Assembly (NCBI RefSeq): GCF_024808255.1
Contig: NZ_JANTYS010000025.1
Span: forward strand, 1-64,000
Direction of reading: 5' to 3'
Source of the DNA: Mucilaginibacter dorajii
GTDB lineage: Bacteria; Bacteroidota; Bacteroidia; Sphingobacteriales; Sphingobacteriaceae
DNA length: 64,000 bases
Within the stretch, counting starts at the first letter, position 1. Each line of letters opens with the position of its first letter. The notes beneath the pieces were generated by a model. That model did not search any database. It worked only from the letters and a program-made list of their open reading frames with translations, and was not told the origin of the DNA. This document shows positions 26,360-35,519 of the stretch, one piece after another. The position numbers were made by a program, and so were the translations under genes.

Positions 26360-29260
26360 TTACCCCAATATCTCCTTAATATCTTCGGCAGAAAGCGACT
26401 TGATAAAGCTTTCCTCTGTAGTGATCAAAGCCCGGCTCAGGCTTAGTTTGCGCTGCTGTAGGGCAAGGATCTTCTCTTCAACAGAGTCTTTGGTGATGAA
26501 TTTATAGATGAACACATTTTTGGTTTGGCCGATGCGATGTGTACGGTCAATGGCTTGTTGCTCAACAGCCGGGTTCCACCATGGGTCAAGGATGAACACA
26601 TAATCGGCTTCGGTAAGGTTGAGACCTACGCCACCCGCCTTTATCGATATCAGGAATACCCTGGTCTTTTTATCTTCCTGGAATTGTTTCACCACGTCGC
26701 CACGGTTTTGGGTGCCACCATCAAGATATACATAAGGTATACCCTCAGCATCAAAATACTCGCGGTAAATGGTAAGCTGTTTTACAAACTGCGAAAATAT
26801 GAGCACCTTATGGCCGCCATCCAGCACGCTGGCAAGGGTATGCACTACGTTTTCAAATTTGCCGCTATCGCCCTCATAATCTTTATCTATCATGATGGGG
26901 TGATTAGCTATCTGCCGCAACTTAATTAAGCCCTGTAACACCTGGATCTGCGTTTTGGCAAAGGTGCCATCCTCCAGGCTTTTCAGCAATTCGTTGCGGT
27001 ATTCTGATTTTACTTTTTCATAAACCGACGACTGCTCTTCGCTCATTTCGCAATACAGCAGCGTTTCGGTTTTTGGCGGCAACTCGGTTGCTACCTGTTC
27101 TTTGGTTCGACGTAGCACAAAAGGTTTGATGAGGGCCTGTAGCTTGTGAGCTTTATCCTCGTCCTTTTTCTTTTCTATCGGGCTTACAAATTCGTTTTGA
27201 AAAAATTGCTGGCTGCCTAATAAACCCGGGTTAATGAACGACATCTGGGTCCATAGATCGTTTACCGAATTCTCTACCGGCGTACCGCTCAGGATCAATT
27301 TAAAACGAGATCGCAATTGCTTAACCGACTGGAACGACTTGGATGATGGGTTTTTGATATTCTGACTTTCATCCAGGATCACGTAATCAAAAAAGTAATC
27401 CTTAAACATTTCGATATCAATCCGGCTGATGCCGTAGGTAGTAATCACCACATCGTAATTGGCAAACACCTCTGCAGATCTGTATCTTAATGTGCCGGTA
27501 TGCACCATGAGTCTTAATTGCGGCGTAAACTTCTTAGCCTCGTTAAGCCAGTTATAAATAAGCGACGTTGGCATAATAACCAGCGAGGTGCTTTTGCCGC
27601 CTTCGGCTTCGGTAATTTCTTTATGTTTTTGCAGCAGGGCCAGGGTTTGAATGGTTTTACCCAAGCCCATATCATCGGCCAGGCAGCCGCCAAAATGGTA
27701 TTGCTTTAAAAAGTGGAACCAATTGTAGCCCGCCTTTTGGTATGGGCGTAAATGACCGGCAAAATTCGCGGGCATTGCTACCTCTTCCAGTTCCTCAAAA
27801 TTGGTAAGGCGCTGTAGTTTGCGGGTCATGGTTACATTGGCCATTTCGCCTTCGGCAAGGTCGGTTACCAGGCCTATGTGGTGCCTGCGTAATTTTAGAT
27901 CGTTACCACCATCGGTAAAATGCAGCAGGTTGCCGTATTGCGAAAACCATTTTTCGGGAATCACGGCTATTTCGCCAGATGGCAGCACAAACTCCTTTTT
28001 ATGGTTGAGGATGTGGTTTTTTAACTGGATAAAAGGCACCTGGTAAGGACCAAACCATACAATGGCATGAATATCAAACCAGTCGTTATTTTCTCTTACT
28101 TCCAGATCAATCTTGCTACTACCGAATACATAGCGTTTGCCGCCTTCGGGTTGTTCAATTTCAAAGCCCTGGTCTATCAGTTGATCGTGATGTTGGTTAA
28201 GCCATTCAAATATCGAAAATGAATGATCGGCATCTTCATCATGGCTGTTAACCTCCAGGTTTTGAAACAGGCTTGATGTTATCTTGAGGCCCAGTTGTTC
28301 TAACTGTGCCATCTTGCCTTTTTCCCAGGTGGTAGATCGTTTAATGCGGTGAAACAGGTAATCATCGCCATTTTTTTCCATCCGCACAGATACATGCCTG
28401 CCATCGCCATAAGGAAAAATATAGCCGGCATAGTTAAAATTAAGCTGGATCTGCGAAACGCCACCCTCTACATAAATGGGCTTTAATACCGGGCGGGCAT
28501 CATACTTTTCAGTGTTGATGGTAAAGCCTTCGGCGTAAACGTTATGTTTTTCTATAAGTGGTGCTACAAACCGCTCAAAGTATGATTGTTCTGACGATTT
28601 GGGAATGGCTATATAACGTTTATTTAAAAACGGCACCAGCTTTTTGCCTTCAATTTCTTTATCAAAATAATACAGGGTATCATCCAGCATCATCCAGGCG
28701 GGGTGGTTGCAAATGATCTCGGCGTTTTTAAACATGAACTCAATGCGCATGCCCTGATATTTGATGGTCGGGAAATACCTGATCTCGTCGTCGCCCCTGC
28801 GGAAATGGAATAGCACCGAGACCGGCTCGGCAGCCATTTGCAGTTTGCGCTCACCGGGGTAGCCTTCCTTGCTCATCTGGTACACCTTTTTACCGGTTTG
28901 CGTCAGCAGATTAAGTGCCTCGGCCATGCGTTTTTCCAGTTTTGGGCGAATAACCTCAAAAAGCTGCTCGGTAAATATTTTGGAGAAAAACTCAAACGGG
29001 CGGATGGGCTTTTTATAAAACTTTTTGATCACATTGCCCTGCTCCATCTCTTCCAAAACCTTAATCAGTTTCAGGTCGATATCATCCAAACAATGAATAA
29101 ATTCTTTGGCCGTATTGCTGAATAAACGCTGGTGTGTTAATGAAAATTCGCCATTGGGGTTAAGCTGAACGATATGTGGTTCAATTACATAGCCAAGGTA
29201 ATCATGCCGGGCAATGGCATAAATGATCTGGCAAGGTTTTGTACTGTCTACTCGTAGCAT
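26360..29260 (-). CDS. SNF2-family helicase (HepA/RapA-like)
   Basis: 966 residues. About 500 N-terminal residues are of an uncharacterised Bacteroidota type. The SNF2 ATPase follows: Walker A DDMGLGKT near residue 530, the Walker B box as DESQ (not the usual DEAH), SGTPVENS, then helicase C-terminal domain with FLISIKAGGVGLNLTEADYV and DRTHRIGQTK. All conserved NTPase residues look intact. A remodeler or translocase on dsDNA or RNA polymerase. Unit is single and flanked on both sides by snap-back repeats B and C. Confidence 0.93.
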   Translation of the reverse strand: MLRVDSTKPCQIIYAIARHDYLGYVIEPHIVQLNPNGEFSLTHQRLFSNTAKEFIHCLDDIDLKLIKVLEEMEQGNVIKKFYKKPIRPFEFFSKIFTEQLFEVIRPKLEKRMAEALNLLTQTGKKVYQMSKEGYPGERKLQMAAEPVSVLFHFRRGDDEIRYFPTIKYQGMRIEFMFKNAEIICNHPAWMMLDDTLYYFDKEIEGKKLVPFLNKRYIAIPKSSEQSYFERFVAPLIEKHNVYAEGFTINTEKYDARPVLKPIYVEGGVSQIQLNFNYAGYIFPYGDGRHVSVRMEKNGDDYLFHRIKRSTTWEKGKMAQLEQLGLKITSSLFQNLEVNSHDEDADHSFSIFEWLNQHHDQLIDQGFEIEQPEGGKRYVFGSSKIDLEVRENNDWFDIHAIVWFGPYQVPFIQLKNHILNHKKEFVLPSGEIAVIPEKWFSQYGNLLHFTDGGNDLKLRRHHIGLVTDLAEGEMANVTMTRKLQRLTNFEELEEVAMPANFAGHLRPYQKAGYNWFHFLKQYHFGGCLADDMGLGKTIQTLALLQKHKEITEAEGGKSTSLVIMPTSLIYNWLNEAKKFTPQLRLMVHTGTLRYRSAEVFANYDVVITTYGISRIDIEMFKDYFFDYVILDESQNIKNPSSKSFQSVKQLRSRFKLILSGTPVENSVNDLWTQMSFINPGLLGSQQFFQNEFVSPIEKKKDEDKAHKLQALIKPFVLRRTKEQVATELPPKTETLLYCEMSEEQSSVYEKVKSEYRNELLKSLEDGTFAKTQIQVLQGLIKLRQIANHPIMIDKDYEGDSGKFENVVHTLASVLDGGHKVLIFSQFVKQLTIYREYFDAEGIPYVYLDGGTQNRGDVVKQFQEDKKTRVFLISIKAGGVGLNLTEADYVFILDPWWNPAVEQQAIDRTHRIGQTKNVFIYKFITKDSVEEKILALQQRKLSLSRALITTEESFIKSLSAEDIKEILG

Positions 29261-29490
29261 TAACTTTTGATAAAAAATTAATAGAAGCTACATCAACAAA
29301 AAATTCAAACGTAATGAGAATTTAGGGGAATTGAAAGGATTTTTATTTTTTTAATTTTTTTGAGCTGTTGTGTTGCGCAACAAGTGAAACAGCAAAAAGT
29401 CACATCTAACTAACAATCAATTGATTAAGAATTGTCATAATTTACAAATCGCAACAAAACCGCAACAGTCAACCAAAAACGTAAAAACCA
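29261..29490. other. AT-rich upstream region of SNF2 gene
   Basis: 230 bp, AT-rich. No gene, and no exact promoter match found. The SNF2 promoter must lie here. Confidence 0.4.
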
Positions 29491-29705
29491 GTGTGCACAG
29501 GTCTTTTAGAATCTTATAACTAAACAAAAACGTTGTCATTTCGAACCCTTGGCGGGTGGGTTCTGCAAGGCAAGGGTGAGAAATCTTATACAACAAGCTA
29601 CGTTTCCTTATTGCTCGTAGAAGATTTCTCTATCGCGCCCCGCTTGTGCCTCACCCTCGCTCCATCGAAATGACATTTTCTTTAGTTAGAGAGATATGTA
29701 CACAC
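29491..29705. repeat. Snap-back repeat, copy C
   Basis: 215 bp. Outer ends GTGTGCACAGGTCT and GAGATATGTACACAC are roughly inverted. Core from TGTCATTTCGA (29534) to TCGAAATGACA (29675), with inner GAGAAATCTT/AAGATTTCTC. Lies between SNF2 and dinB. Confidence 0.8.
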
Positions 29706-29732
29706 GGTAATTTAAAGAGATTAGGGCTCCAC

Positions 29733-30851
29733 CTAAATCTCCAAAGCCAGCTGATCACCCGGGCCGGCTTCCTTTTCATTCCGCGGCCTGGGTACCACAT
29801 CGCCAAAATTAGATAAGGAGATACCCAGCAGCCTCACCTTTGCATCCTCTGTGTTGGTAGCGGCCATGAGTTGTTTTGCTACCCTGCAAATGGTTTCCAG
29901 GTCGTTAAATGCGGTAGTGAATGACTGGTTGCGGGTGATCTGCTTAAAATCGTGATATTTTACCTTTAAGGTAAGGGTTCGGCCTTTCAGCTCGTACTTA
30001 AGCAGCCGGTTGTATACTGTGATGGCTATCTTATCCAGTTCGGCTTCCATTTCGGGCAGGGTGGTAAGGTCATAAGCAAATGTATCCTCGGCGCCAAGGG
30101 ATTTTGTTTCGCGGTGGGGCTGTACCTCGCGGTTATCAATACCACGTACTATCTGGTAATAAAACCGGCCCGGCTTACCAAAGTTTTTAATCATTTCAGC
30201 CTCTGTTAGCCGCTTCAGGTCGGCACCAGTATGTAAACCCATCTGTTTCATTTTTTGAGCGGTAACCTTGCCTACGCCAAAAAATTTTTCGACGGCCAGC
30301 CCCTCCATAAAGCTTTCAATACTGGATGGCCCAATGAATTTTAACCCATCGGGTTTGTTAATGTCAGACGCTATTTTGGCCACAAACTTATTGATGGATA
30401 CACCTGCCGAAGCAGTAAGGTTAAGTTCGTCTTTTATAGCTTGCTTGATCTGTTTGGCAATATCAATAGCCGAGCCTATGCCCAGCTTATCGTTGGTTAC
30501 ATCAAGGTAAGCCTCATCCAATGAAAGCGGTTCAATAAGATCGGTATAGCGGCTAAAGATCTCCCGGATGTGCTGCGATACCTCCCTGTAGGCGTTAAAC
30601 CGCGGCCGCACAAACAAGGCATCGGGGCAAAGCTGCAAAGCCCGCTTGGACGACATGGCCGACCGGATGCCAAATTTACGCGCCTCATAACTGGCCGTAG
30701 CCACTACCCCGCCCCGTCCCTGTGGCAAGCCACCAACCACTAAAGGTTTACCCCGGTACTCCGGAAAATCGCGCTGCTCAACCGACGCGTAAAATGCATC
30801 CATATCAATATGGATAATTTTACGGAATATTGTTGCAGGCTGATCTTGCAT
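29733..30851 (-). CDS. dinB: DNA polymerase IV
   Basis: 372 residues. Y-family translesion polymerase with IIHIDMDAFYASVEQ and the catalytic SLDEAYLDVT. A helix-hairpin-helix (FFGVGKVTAQKM) near residue 190 and a C-terminal QLALEI clamp-binding-like motif complete it. The ATG at 30851 (MQDQPATIFRK) is chosen because an upstream start would add 13 unrelated residues and would lie beyond the -7 box TATATTTG at 30856-30863. Probably leaderless. Confidence 0.94.
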   Translation of the reverse strand: MQDQPATIFRKIIHIDMDAFYASVEQRDFPEYRGKPLVVGGLPQGRGGVVATASYEARKFGIRSAMSSKRALQLCPDALFVRPRFNAYREVSQHIREIFSRYTDLIEPLSLDEAYLDVTNDKLGIGSAIDIAKQIKQAIKDELNLTASAGVSINKFVAKIASDINKPDGLKFIGPSSIESFMEGLAVEKFFGVGKVTAQKMKQMGLHTGADLKRLTEAEMIKNFGKPGRFYYQIVRGIDNREVQPHRETKSLGAEDTFAYDLTTLPEMEAELDKIAITVYNRLLKYELKGRTLTLKVKYHDFKQITRNQSFTTAFNDLETICRVAKQLMAATNTEDAKVRLLGISLSNFGDVVPRPRNEKEAGPGDQLALEI

Positions 30852-30855
30852 AGAG

Positions 30856-30863
30856 CAAATATA
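30856..30863 (-). promoter_or_regulatory. -7 box TATATTTG of dinB
   Basis: Exact TAnnTTTG on the minus strand, 4 nt before the ATG at 30851; predicts a leaderless transcript. No LexA-like box was recognised. Confidence 0.5.
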
Positions 30864-30938
30864 GGGGTTGAACGGGTGAATGACTCGCAAATCATTTTCG
30901 CCTCAGGGAAATCGCGTTTAAAGATTTGCGTAGCAAAA

Positions 30939-31096
30939 GGTAGCTCCTATGGAGCAAAAAAGCATAAATTACTTGTTCTACAAATAGGTAGCCGCTATGC
31001 GGCATCGAATATTTAGTAAGACGAAAGAGTGCCGCATAGCGGCTACCTGTTTGTAGAAACAAAAGAACCAGACAAGATGCCGCATAGCGGCTACCT
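30939..31096. repeat. REP-like palindrome cluster
   Basis: Four related units: GGTAGCTCCTATGGAGC (30939-30955, diverged), AGGTAGCCGCTATGCGGCA (30986-31004, forward), and its reverse complement at 31030-31048 and 31078-31096. Each can form a small hairpin (TAGCCGCTATGCGGC-type). Looks like REP elements near dinB. Confidence 0.8.
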
Positions 31097-31247
31097 ATTA
31101 TGCACGTTGAAAGATGTTACCTTATGCAAAAATGTTAAAAGCGATTTCCCTGATTTTCGCCTGCATTTTAAAGGAGCAAACCCAGTTAACAATTATCGGG
31201 TTACCTTATTGCACTTATCAGTATTAATATCAAATATAAAAGGGGCG

Positions 31248-31631
31248 ATGGCAGAGCGGAGAACGGCAGGGGTGGTATTAGGAGGATTGGCCTTTATTGC
31301 GGTAATTTGTTTTTGGGTGTTGCCATACATCATTTTTAAATCAACACATACGCTATCTTTTAAAAATTGCAGTGTTGAGTTTAAATATTACGCTGCTGTG
31401 GATACGGCCGACGGTGGATACCGCCTTGCCAAAAGTAAACTGGCGCTATGCCTTTGTAATACTTACACTCATGAAAAAGACAGTACAACAGGTAAACAGA
31501 TTATGAAACTGCATAAACAATACGGTAATTCTGTTGCGCCTGATAGTACACTGTATGACAGCTATAATAAACTCGATAGCATTGTAAAATATCGTAAAAT
31601 GGCTTTTGATACGGTGCTGGCATTAGATTAA
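31248..31631 (+). CDS. Small membrane-anchored protein, unknown function
   Basis: 127 residues from the ATG at 31248. One membrane segment (about 7-30, AGVVLGGLAFIAVICFWVLP), then a soluble region with two cysteines in LALCLCNTY. No domain recognised. The reading frame extends upstream to 31029, but that part runs through REP repeats and is not believed to be coding. Convergent with the ABC operon, 8 bp from its end. Confidence 0.6.
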   Translation: MAERRTAGVVLGGLAFIAVICFWVLPYIIFKSTHTLSFKNCSVEFKYYAAVDTADGGYRLAKSKLALCLCNTYTHEKDSTTGKQIMKLHKQYGNSVAPDSTLYDSYNKLDSIVKYRKMAFDTVLALD

Positions 31632-31639
31632 AGTATTTG

Positions 31640-31864
31640 CTATTCCTTTTCTTCCTTCAACTTTTCTTTGATGTTTTTAAACAACCGCGGAGCATCAACA
31701 TCATTATGCTGATACTCCGCGGTGAAATAATCCGTCATCGCTTGTACAAAAAACGAGCTGGCGGCATCATCTGTAGTTAGCTCATCTAACTTTGCAAGCT
31801 CACCGGCCGTAGCTTCATTCATCAGCTTTGTGATGGTTAGTTGAATCAGTTTTTCTTGATCCAT
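31640..31864 (-). CDS. Small helical protein at end of ABC operon
   Basis: 74 residues from the ATG at 31864; an upstream start would overlap the permease-M1 gene. Fully helical and acidic, with TITKLMNEATAGELAKLDEL resembling the N-terminal helical segment of FecR-like anti-sigma proteins, but nothing else of that family is present. It is 7 bp after the fusion gene and is likely the last operon member. Function unknown. Confidence 0.6.
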   Translation of the reverse strand: MDQEKLIQLTITKLMNEATAGELAKLDELTTDDAASSFFVQAMTDYFTAEYQHNDVDAPRLFKNIKEKLKEEKE

Positions 31865-31871
31865 GAGGCGT

Positions 31872-34800
31872 TTACAGGGCTTTGGTGTTATCTCTTGGCA
31901 CCCTGTCAATTAATTTATTATAGGGGTCGATGCCCACTCTTTCGGGCTTGCCTTTTACAGTGATGATAATGGTATGCTCGCCTGCTGTTAATTTATGTTT
32001 TTGAAAATAAAGCGGGTTTACCTGGTTATAACCCTCCTTATTCCGGGTATCGGCAGCAAAAATGGCAATGTCTATATAATCATTCATGGTAGCCGGTACA
32101 TCATCGCCCTTACCATTGATGTAAATTTTGCCGGTGCTCACTTTCAGCGTTACTTTATATTGTCCGTTACCCATCGCAGTGGCTTTGGCATCAATTACGT
32201 GGTTATCATAAAAGGTGATCTTTTCCCAGGTATCGGTTAAATAATATTGCAGCGAATCGGGCGTGTGCTTTTTCAAATAACGATACAGATCGTTATTGCC
32301 CGGGTAAGGGGGCTCTTTTTTAAACGCGTAGGTATCTTTAAATTCACGCAGGGCGGCGTTCATGTTTTGTTCGCCGATAAGGTCCCTTAAACCATATAAC
32401 ACATTGGCGGCTTTACCCTGGTACTCGTGCCATTCGTTGGCCCTGAGCAAGGTATGTTCGGGTTCGCCGCCCCTGCTGTGAAAATACAGGTATCGCCACA
32501 TTTCATCCTGTAACACATCGTGAATATTGTTTTTGCCATATTTTTTTTCAACCATTACAAAGGCATCGTACCTGGCCAAACCTTCGGGAATTACAAACGA
32601 GCCAATGGTACTATTGGGTGCCACCTGGTAACGCCACCATTGTTGGGCTACCTGTATCATGCCGTTGTAATAGCAAAAATCAAACAAGCCGGGTTTGCCG
32701 AAATCGGCATTCCATCCGTCGTTTTCGGTATAGGTACTTAATGTTGACAGTACAGAGGCCTGAGGACCGTAAATCCCGGTTTCGGCTATTCGCATTTCAT
32801 CAAAAGGATAGTTACCGTAGCTGGCCGAAAGGTATTTAATGCCGTCTTTGATGGCATTGTGATACCTGTGAATATTGGCAGCATGCAAGGGGTTATAAAA
32901 TATGCTGGCGTTAACCTGCCTGCCACTATCTAACTTAACAACATCATGCAGTAAAGCATACTTTGCACTTAAAATAGCAAATGGCGGGTACATACCCGGG
33001 TTGTTTTGTACATAATGAAAATAATTGCGGCCATCCTTTGTCCACTGTCTTTGTAAAGTACCTGTTGAAACAGCAGTTTGGCCGGGCGATGTGCTTACCG
33101 TAAGATCGAACTTTTGGATGCTTGCACCTTTACCAATCCTTAAGGTGTTTAAGCCTTCCGGATCGTTTTGTTCAAACACCTCTTCTTTTTTGGGTGGTAA
33201 ACCATATTGCTTGCGCTCATAAGGGCTGCCCAGTTCATCGTCATCATCGTACCCAATGCCAGGTAGGCCACCTTTAAAAAACGTGCCATTGCGTAACAGA
33301 TCGGCACTGTACAGGTCATTGCTAAAGCCCTTATAATAAACAGCCGAGCGCAGCTCTACCACAACCGAATCGCCAGGAGCCAGCGGTTTTTCAAATTTAT
33401 AAAGCCTGAAATCCGAGGTATCCTGTTTAGACCTGAACCAGTTGAATTTGCCCCGCTCATAAATTAGAGGCGTGGTAAACGGGATTGGTTTGCCCTTAGT
33501 TTTTAAATCGTACTCGGGCACCCCGTCGGCATCAATCAACAGCTGGCTAATGGTTTTTGGGGTTTTATTAACCAGTGTGAAATAGCCATGTGTGGCCGAT
33601 TGCTGTTTTTCGGGATATACATCTACATTTAGTTTTATCGAGGTTACGCTTGGCAGCGGAAGATTTTGATATGGCTTGAGTGTACGCTCGTACAATACTG
33701 CACGCTCATCGTTCTCTGATTTGGTGAGATAGTTGTTCAGGTAACTTACGTTGTAATAAATAAATGATGAAAGCGACAGAAAGACTATCGCCAAAACAAC
33801 TGTGATTAGCCGGGTTTTGGTGTTAAACCTGCCAGCTACCAATTGCAACCTCTCTTTTAATGTTGATGATACACCCCGGTAGTAAAAAAGCGCAGCTACA
33901 ATAACCAGTAACCCCGCGGTTACCAGCCAATAAATATTAAACCAGGCAACAGGAGCGGCCATGTGGCCAATGCCATCCATATCTGAAATGCGGTAACCTG
34001 GCGTGTAGGAGTATAGCAGCAGATTATAGTTAAAAATGGAAGTGGTATGCAAAAAGTAAAGGGCCACCCAAATGGTTATACCAATACCATGCGCAGCAAA
34101 TTTGTTATTCACCACCACGTGAATCACGTAAGAAAAGACCACCATCTCTAAAAACCGGGGCAAAATAAGACCGAAGACAGACAGGATATAAACCGGGAAA
34201 TTGAATTGCGTAAATCCTTTGGCTATTTGTACGCCCAGGCTCATCACCATTGGGACCAATGATAAACCAAGGCCCAATACCAATAAGCTTAACAGCCTCG
34301 ATCCGTTTAAAACCCAGTTGGGCGCGGGCAATGAATCATTGATGAAGGCGTAGCGGGTAATACGGTCGCGGTGTACGGTTTCGCCGGTGTAAAAAATGAT
34401 GATGAAGAAAATGAAGAAGGGGAAAACCTCGTTAAAAATATCCAGCAATTCTACCGTGCGCGGAAAATCGGGAATGTAATAAAAGCTGTTACCCATAGAT
34501 AACACAAAACCCAGGAATACAAGTCCGCAGCTAATGATGATCCAGAAATAATTATCACGAACGATGTTGAGCAACTCGGTTTTGGTAAGGCTTAAAAGCG
34601 TTTTGCGATTATAGCTGCCGGTAAATGAAGTAGCTACTTTAGGGCGCACGGCGTTACGATTTACCAATCCCTCTTTAACCAGGTTTTTATCTCGCTTGCC
34701 GCTAAAAAAGTCTTCAAAATTAAAGCGGATATAGGTGTATACCAGTAAAATTAAACCCAGGCCGGGCCATAGGATGCGGTTAAGCAGTAACGGGCCGCCA

Positions 34801-35507
34801 AACTCAATCAGGTTGGTGTTTTGCATAGCCGCTGTGGCCGCTTGTTTTTGCTGCCTGATACCGTTAAAGGCAAAGGGATCGGCCAGGTTAATCACGTATT
34901 GGTTATTGGTGCGCTGTAAAAAAAAGGTAGCTATCAGGTAGCCCAAAAACAGGATGATGCCCCCGCTATAGATCACCTTAATATTGCGGGTGATAGCAAC
35001 CAGGCCATAAAACAGGGATGAAGTGAAGATAAGATTAGGCACTGCTATCATTAAAAACGGTTGCCAGTAATACATGAAATTGTTGGGACCATAATTGCTG
35101 GCATCTTTCCAGTGCATGAGCGGGCCAAGCTTGGTGCCCAAAAATACGCCCGCCATTACCGCGCTGCTAATGATGAGCACAAATAGGAGCGAACTAAAAT
35201 ACCTGCCCCAAAAGTAGCCGGCTTTAGTAATAGGGTAAGTGAGGTAATAATCTTTGGTATTGTGCTCAATATCTTTGTATAAAGGCATCCCCATAATGCC
35301 CGATGTTACCAGCATCATAAACATGCTAATCCACCCCATGGCAAAAGCGATAAGCATAGGGCTGTTGATGTGCTCCTTTTCGCCAACCGGGAGTGAACCT
35401 GTTGCAAAAGAACCGGTTATAAAAATAAGGGTAGCGAAGAAATAAACATACACCAGGGGTCTCCTGAGGCGATTTTGCGCCTCAAAAGCAAATATTTTCC
35501 AAAACAT
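31872..35507 (-). CDS. ABC-2 permease fused to M1-peptidase-like domain
   Basis: 1211 residues. The first 560 or so residues hold about 12 membrane segments of ABC-2 type (for example FWIIISCGLVFLGFVLSM). The C-terminal 600 residues resemble M1 (gluzincin) aminopeptidases, but the zinc-binding HExxH is replaced by I951-Q952-V953-A954-Q955 before the conserved QWW, and GAMEN is unclear. E975 (FVIPEGLARY) is near the third-ligand position. So peptidase activity is probably lost and the domain may bind peptides instead. Its ATPase partner is the gene 12 bp upstream. Confidence 0.85.
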   Translation of the reverse strand: MFWKIFAFEAQNRLRRPLVYVYFFATLIFITGSFATGSLPVGEKEHINSPMLIAFAMGWISMFMMLVTSGIMGMPLYKDIEHNTKDYYLTYPITKAGYFWGRYFSSLLFVLIISSAVMAGVFLGTKLGPLMHWKDASNYGPNNFMYYWQPFLMIAVPNLIFTSSLFYGLVAITRNIKVIYSGGIILFLGYLIATFFLQRTNNQYVINLADPFAFNGIRQQKQAATAAMQNTNLIEFGGPLLLNRILWPGLGLILLVYTYIRFNFEDFFSGKRDKNLVKEGLVNRNAVRPKVATSFTGSYNRKTLLSLTKTELLNIVRDNYFWIIISCGLVFLGFVLSMGNSFYYIPDFPRTVELLDIFNEVFPFFIFFIIIFYTGETVHRDRITRYAFINDSLPAPNWVLNGSRLLSLLVLGLGLSLVPMVMSLGVQIAKGFTQFNFPVYILSVFGLILPRFLEMVVFSYVIHVVVNNKFAAHGIGITIWVALYFLHTTSIFNYNLLLYSYTPGYRISDMDGIGHMAAPVAWFNIYWLVTAGLLVIVAALFYYRGVSSTLKERLQLVAGRFNTKTRLITVVLAIVFLSLSSFIYYNVSYLNNYLTKSENDERAVLYERTLKPYQNLPLPSVTSIKLNVDVYPEKQQSATHGYFTLVNKTPKTISQLLIDADGVPEYDLKTKGKPIPFTTPLIYERGKFNWFRSKQDTSDFRLYKFEKPLAPGDSVVVELRSAVYYKGFSNDLYSADLLRNGTFFKGGLPGIGYDDDDELGSPYERKQYGLPPKKEEVFEQNDPEGLNTLRIGKGASIQKFDLTVSTSPGQTAVSTGTLQRQWTKDGRNYFHYVQNNPGMYPPFAILSAKYALLHDVVKLDSGRQVNASIFYNPLHAANIHRYHNAIKDGIKYLSASYGNYPFDEMRIAETGIYGPQASVLSTLSTYTENDGWNADFGKPGLFDFCYYNGMIQVAQQWWRYQVAPNSTIGSFVIPEGLARYDAFVMVEKKYGKNNIHDVLQDEMWRYLYFHSRGGEPEHTLLRANEWHEYQGKAANVLYGLRDLIGEQNMNAALREFKDTYAFKKEPPYPGNNDLYRYLKKHTPDSLQYYLTDTWEKITFYDNHVIDAKATAMGNGQYKVTLKVSTGKIYINGKGDDVPATMNDYIDIAIFAADTRNKEGYNQVNPLYFQKHKLTAGEHTIIITVKGKPERVGIDPYNKLIDRVPRDNTKAL

Positions 35508-35519
35508 AGCGATAGGGTT

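Noticed and set aside
26525..26929. 134-codon frame antisense to the SNF2 gene
   Set aside because: Opposite conserved helicase motifs; frame shadow.
30939..31096. CRISPR array
   Set aside because: Repeats are palindromic, alternate in orientation, have irregular spacing and no cas genes.
31029..31247. Upstream extension of the small membrane protein
   Set aside because: The extension is composed of REP repeats; ATG 31248 gives a clean membrane protein.
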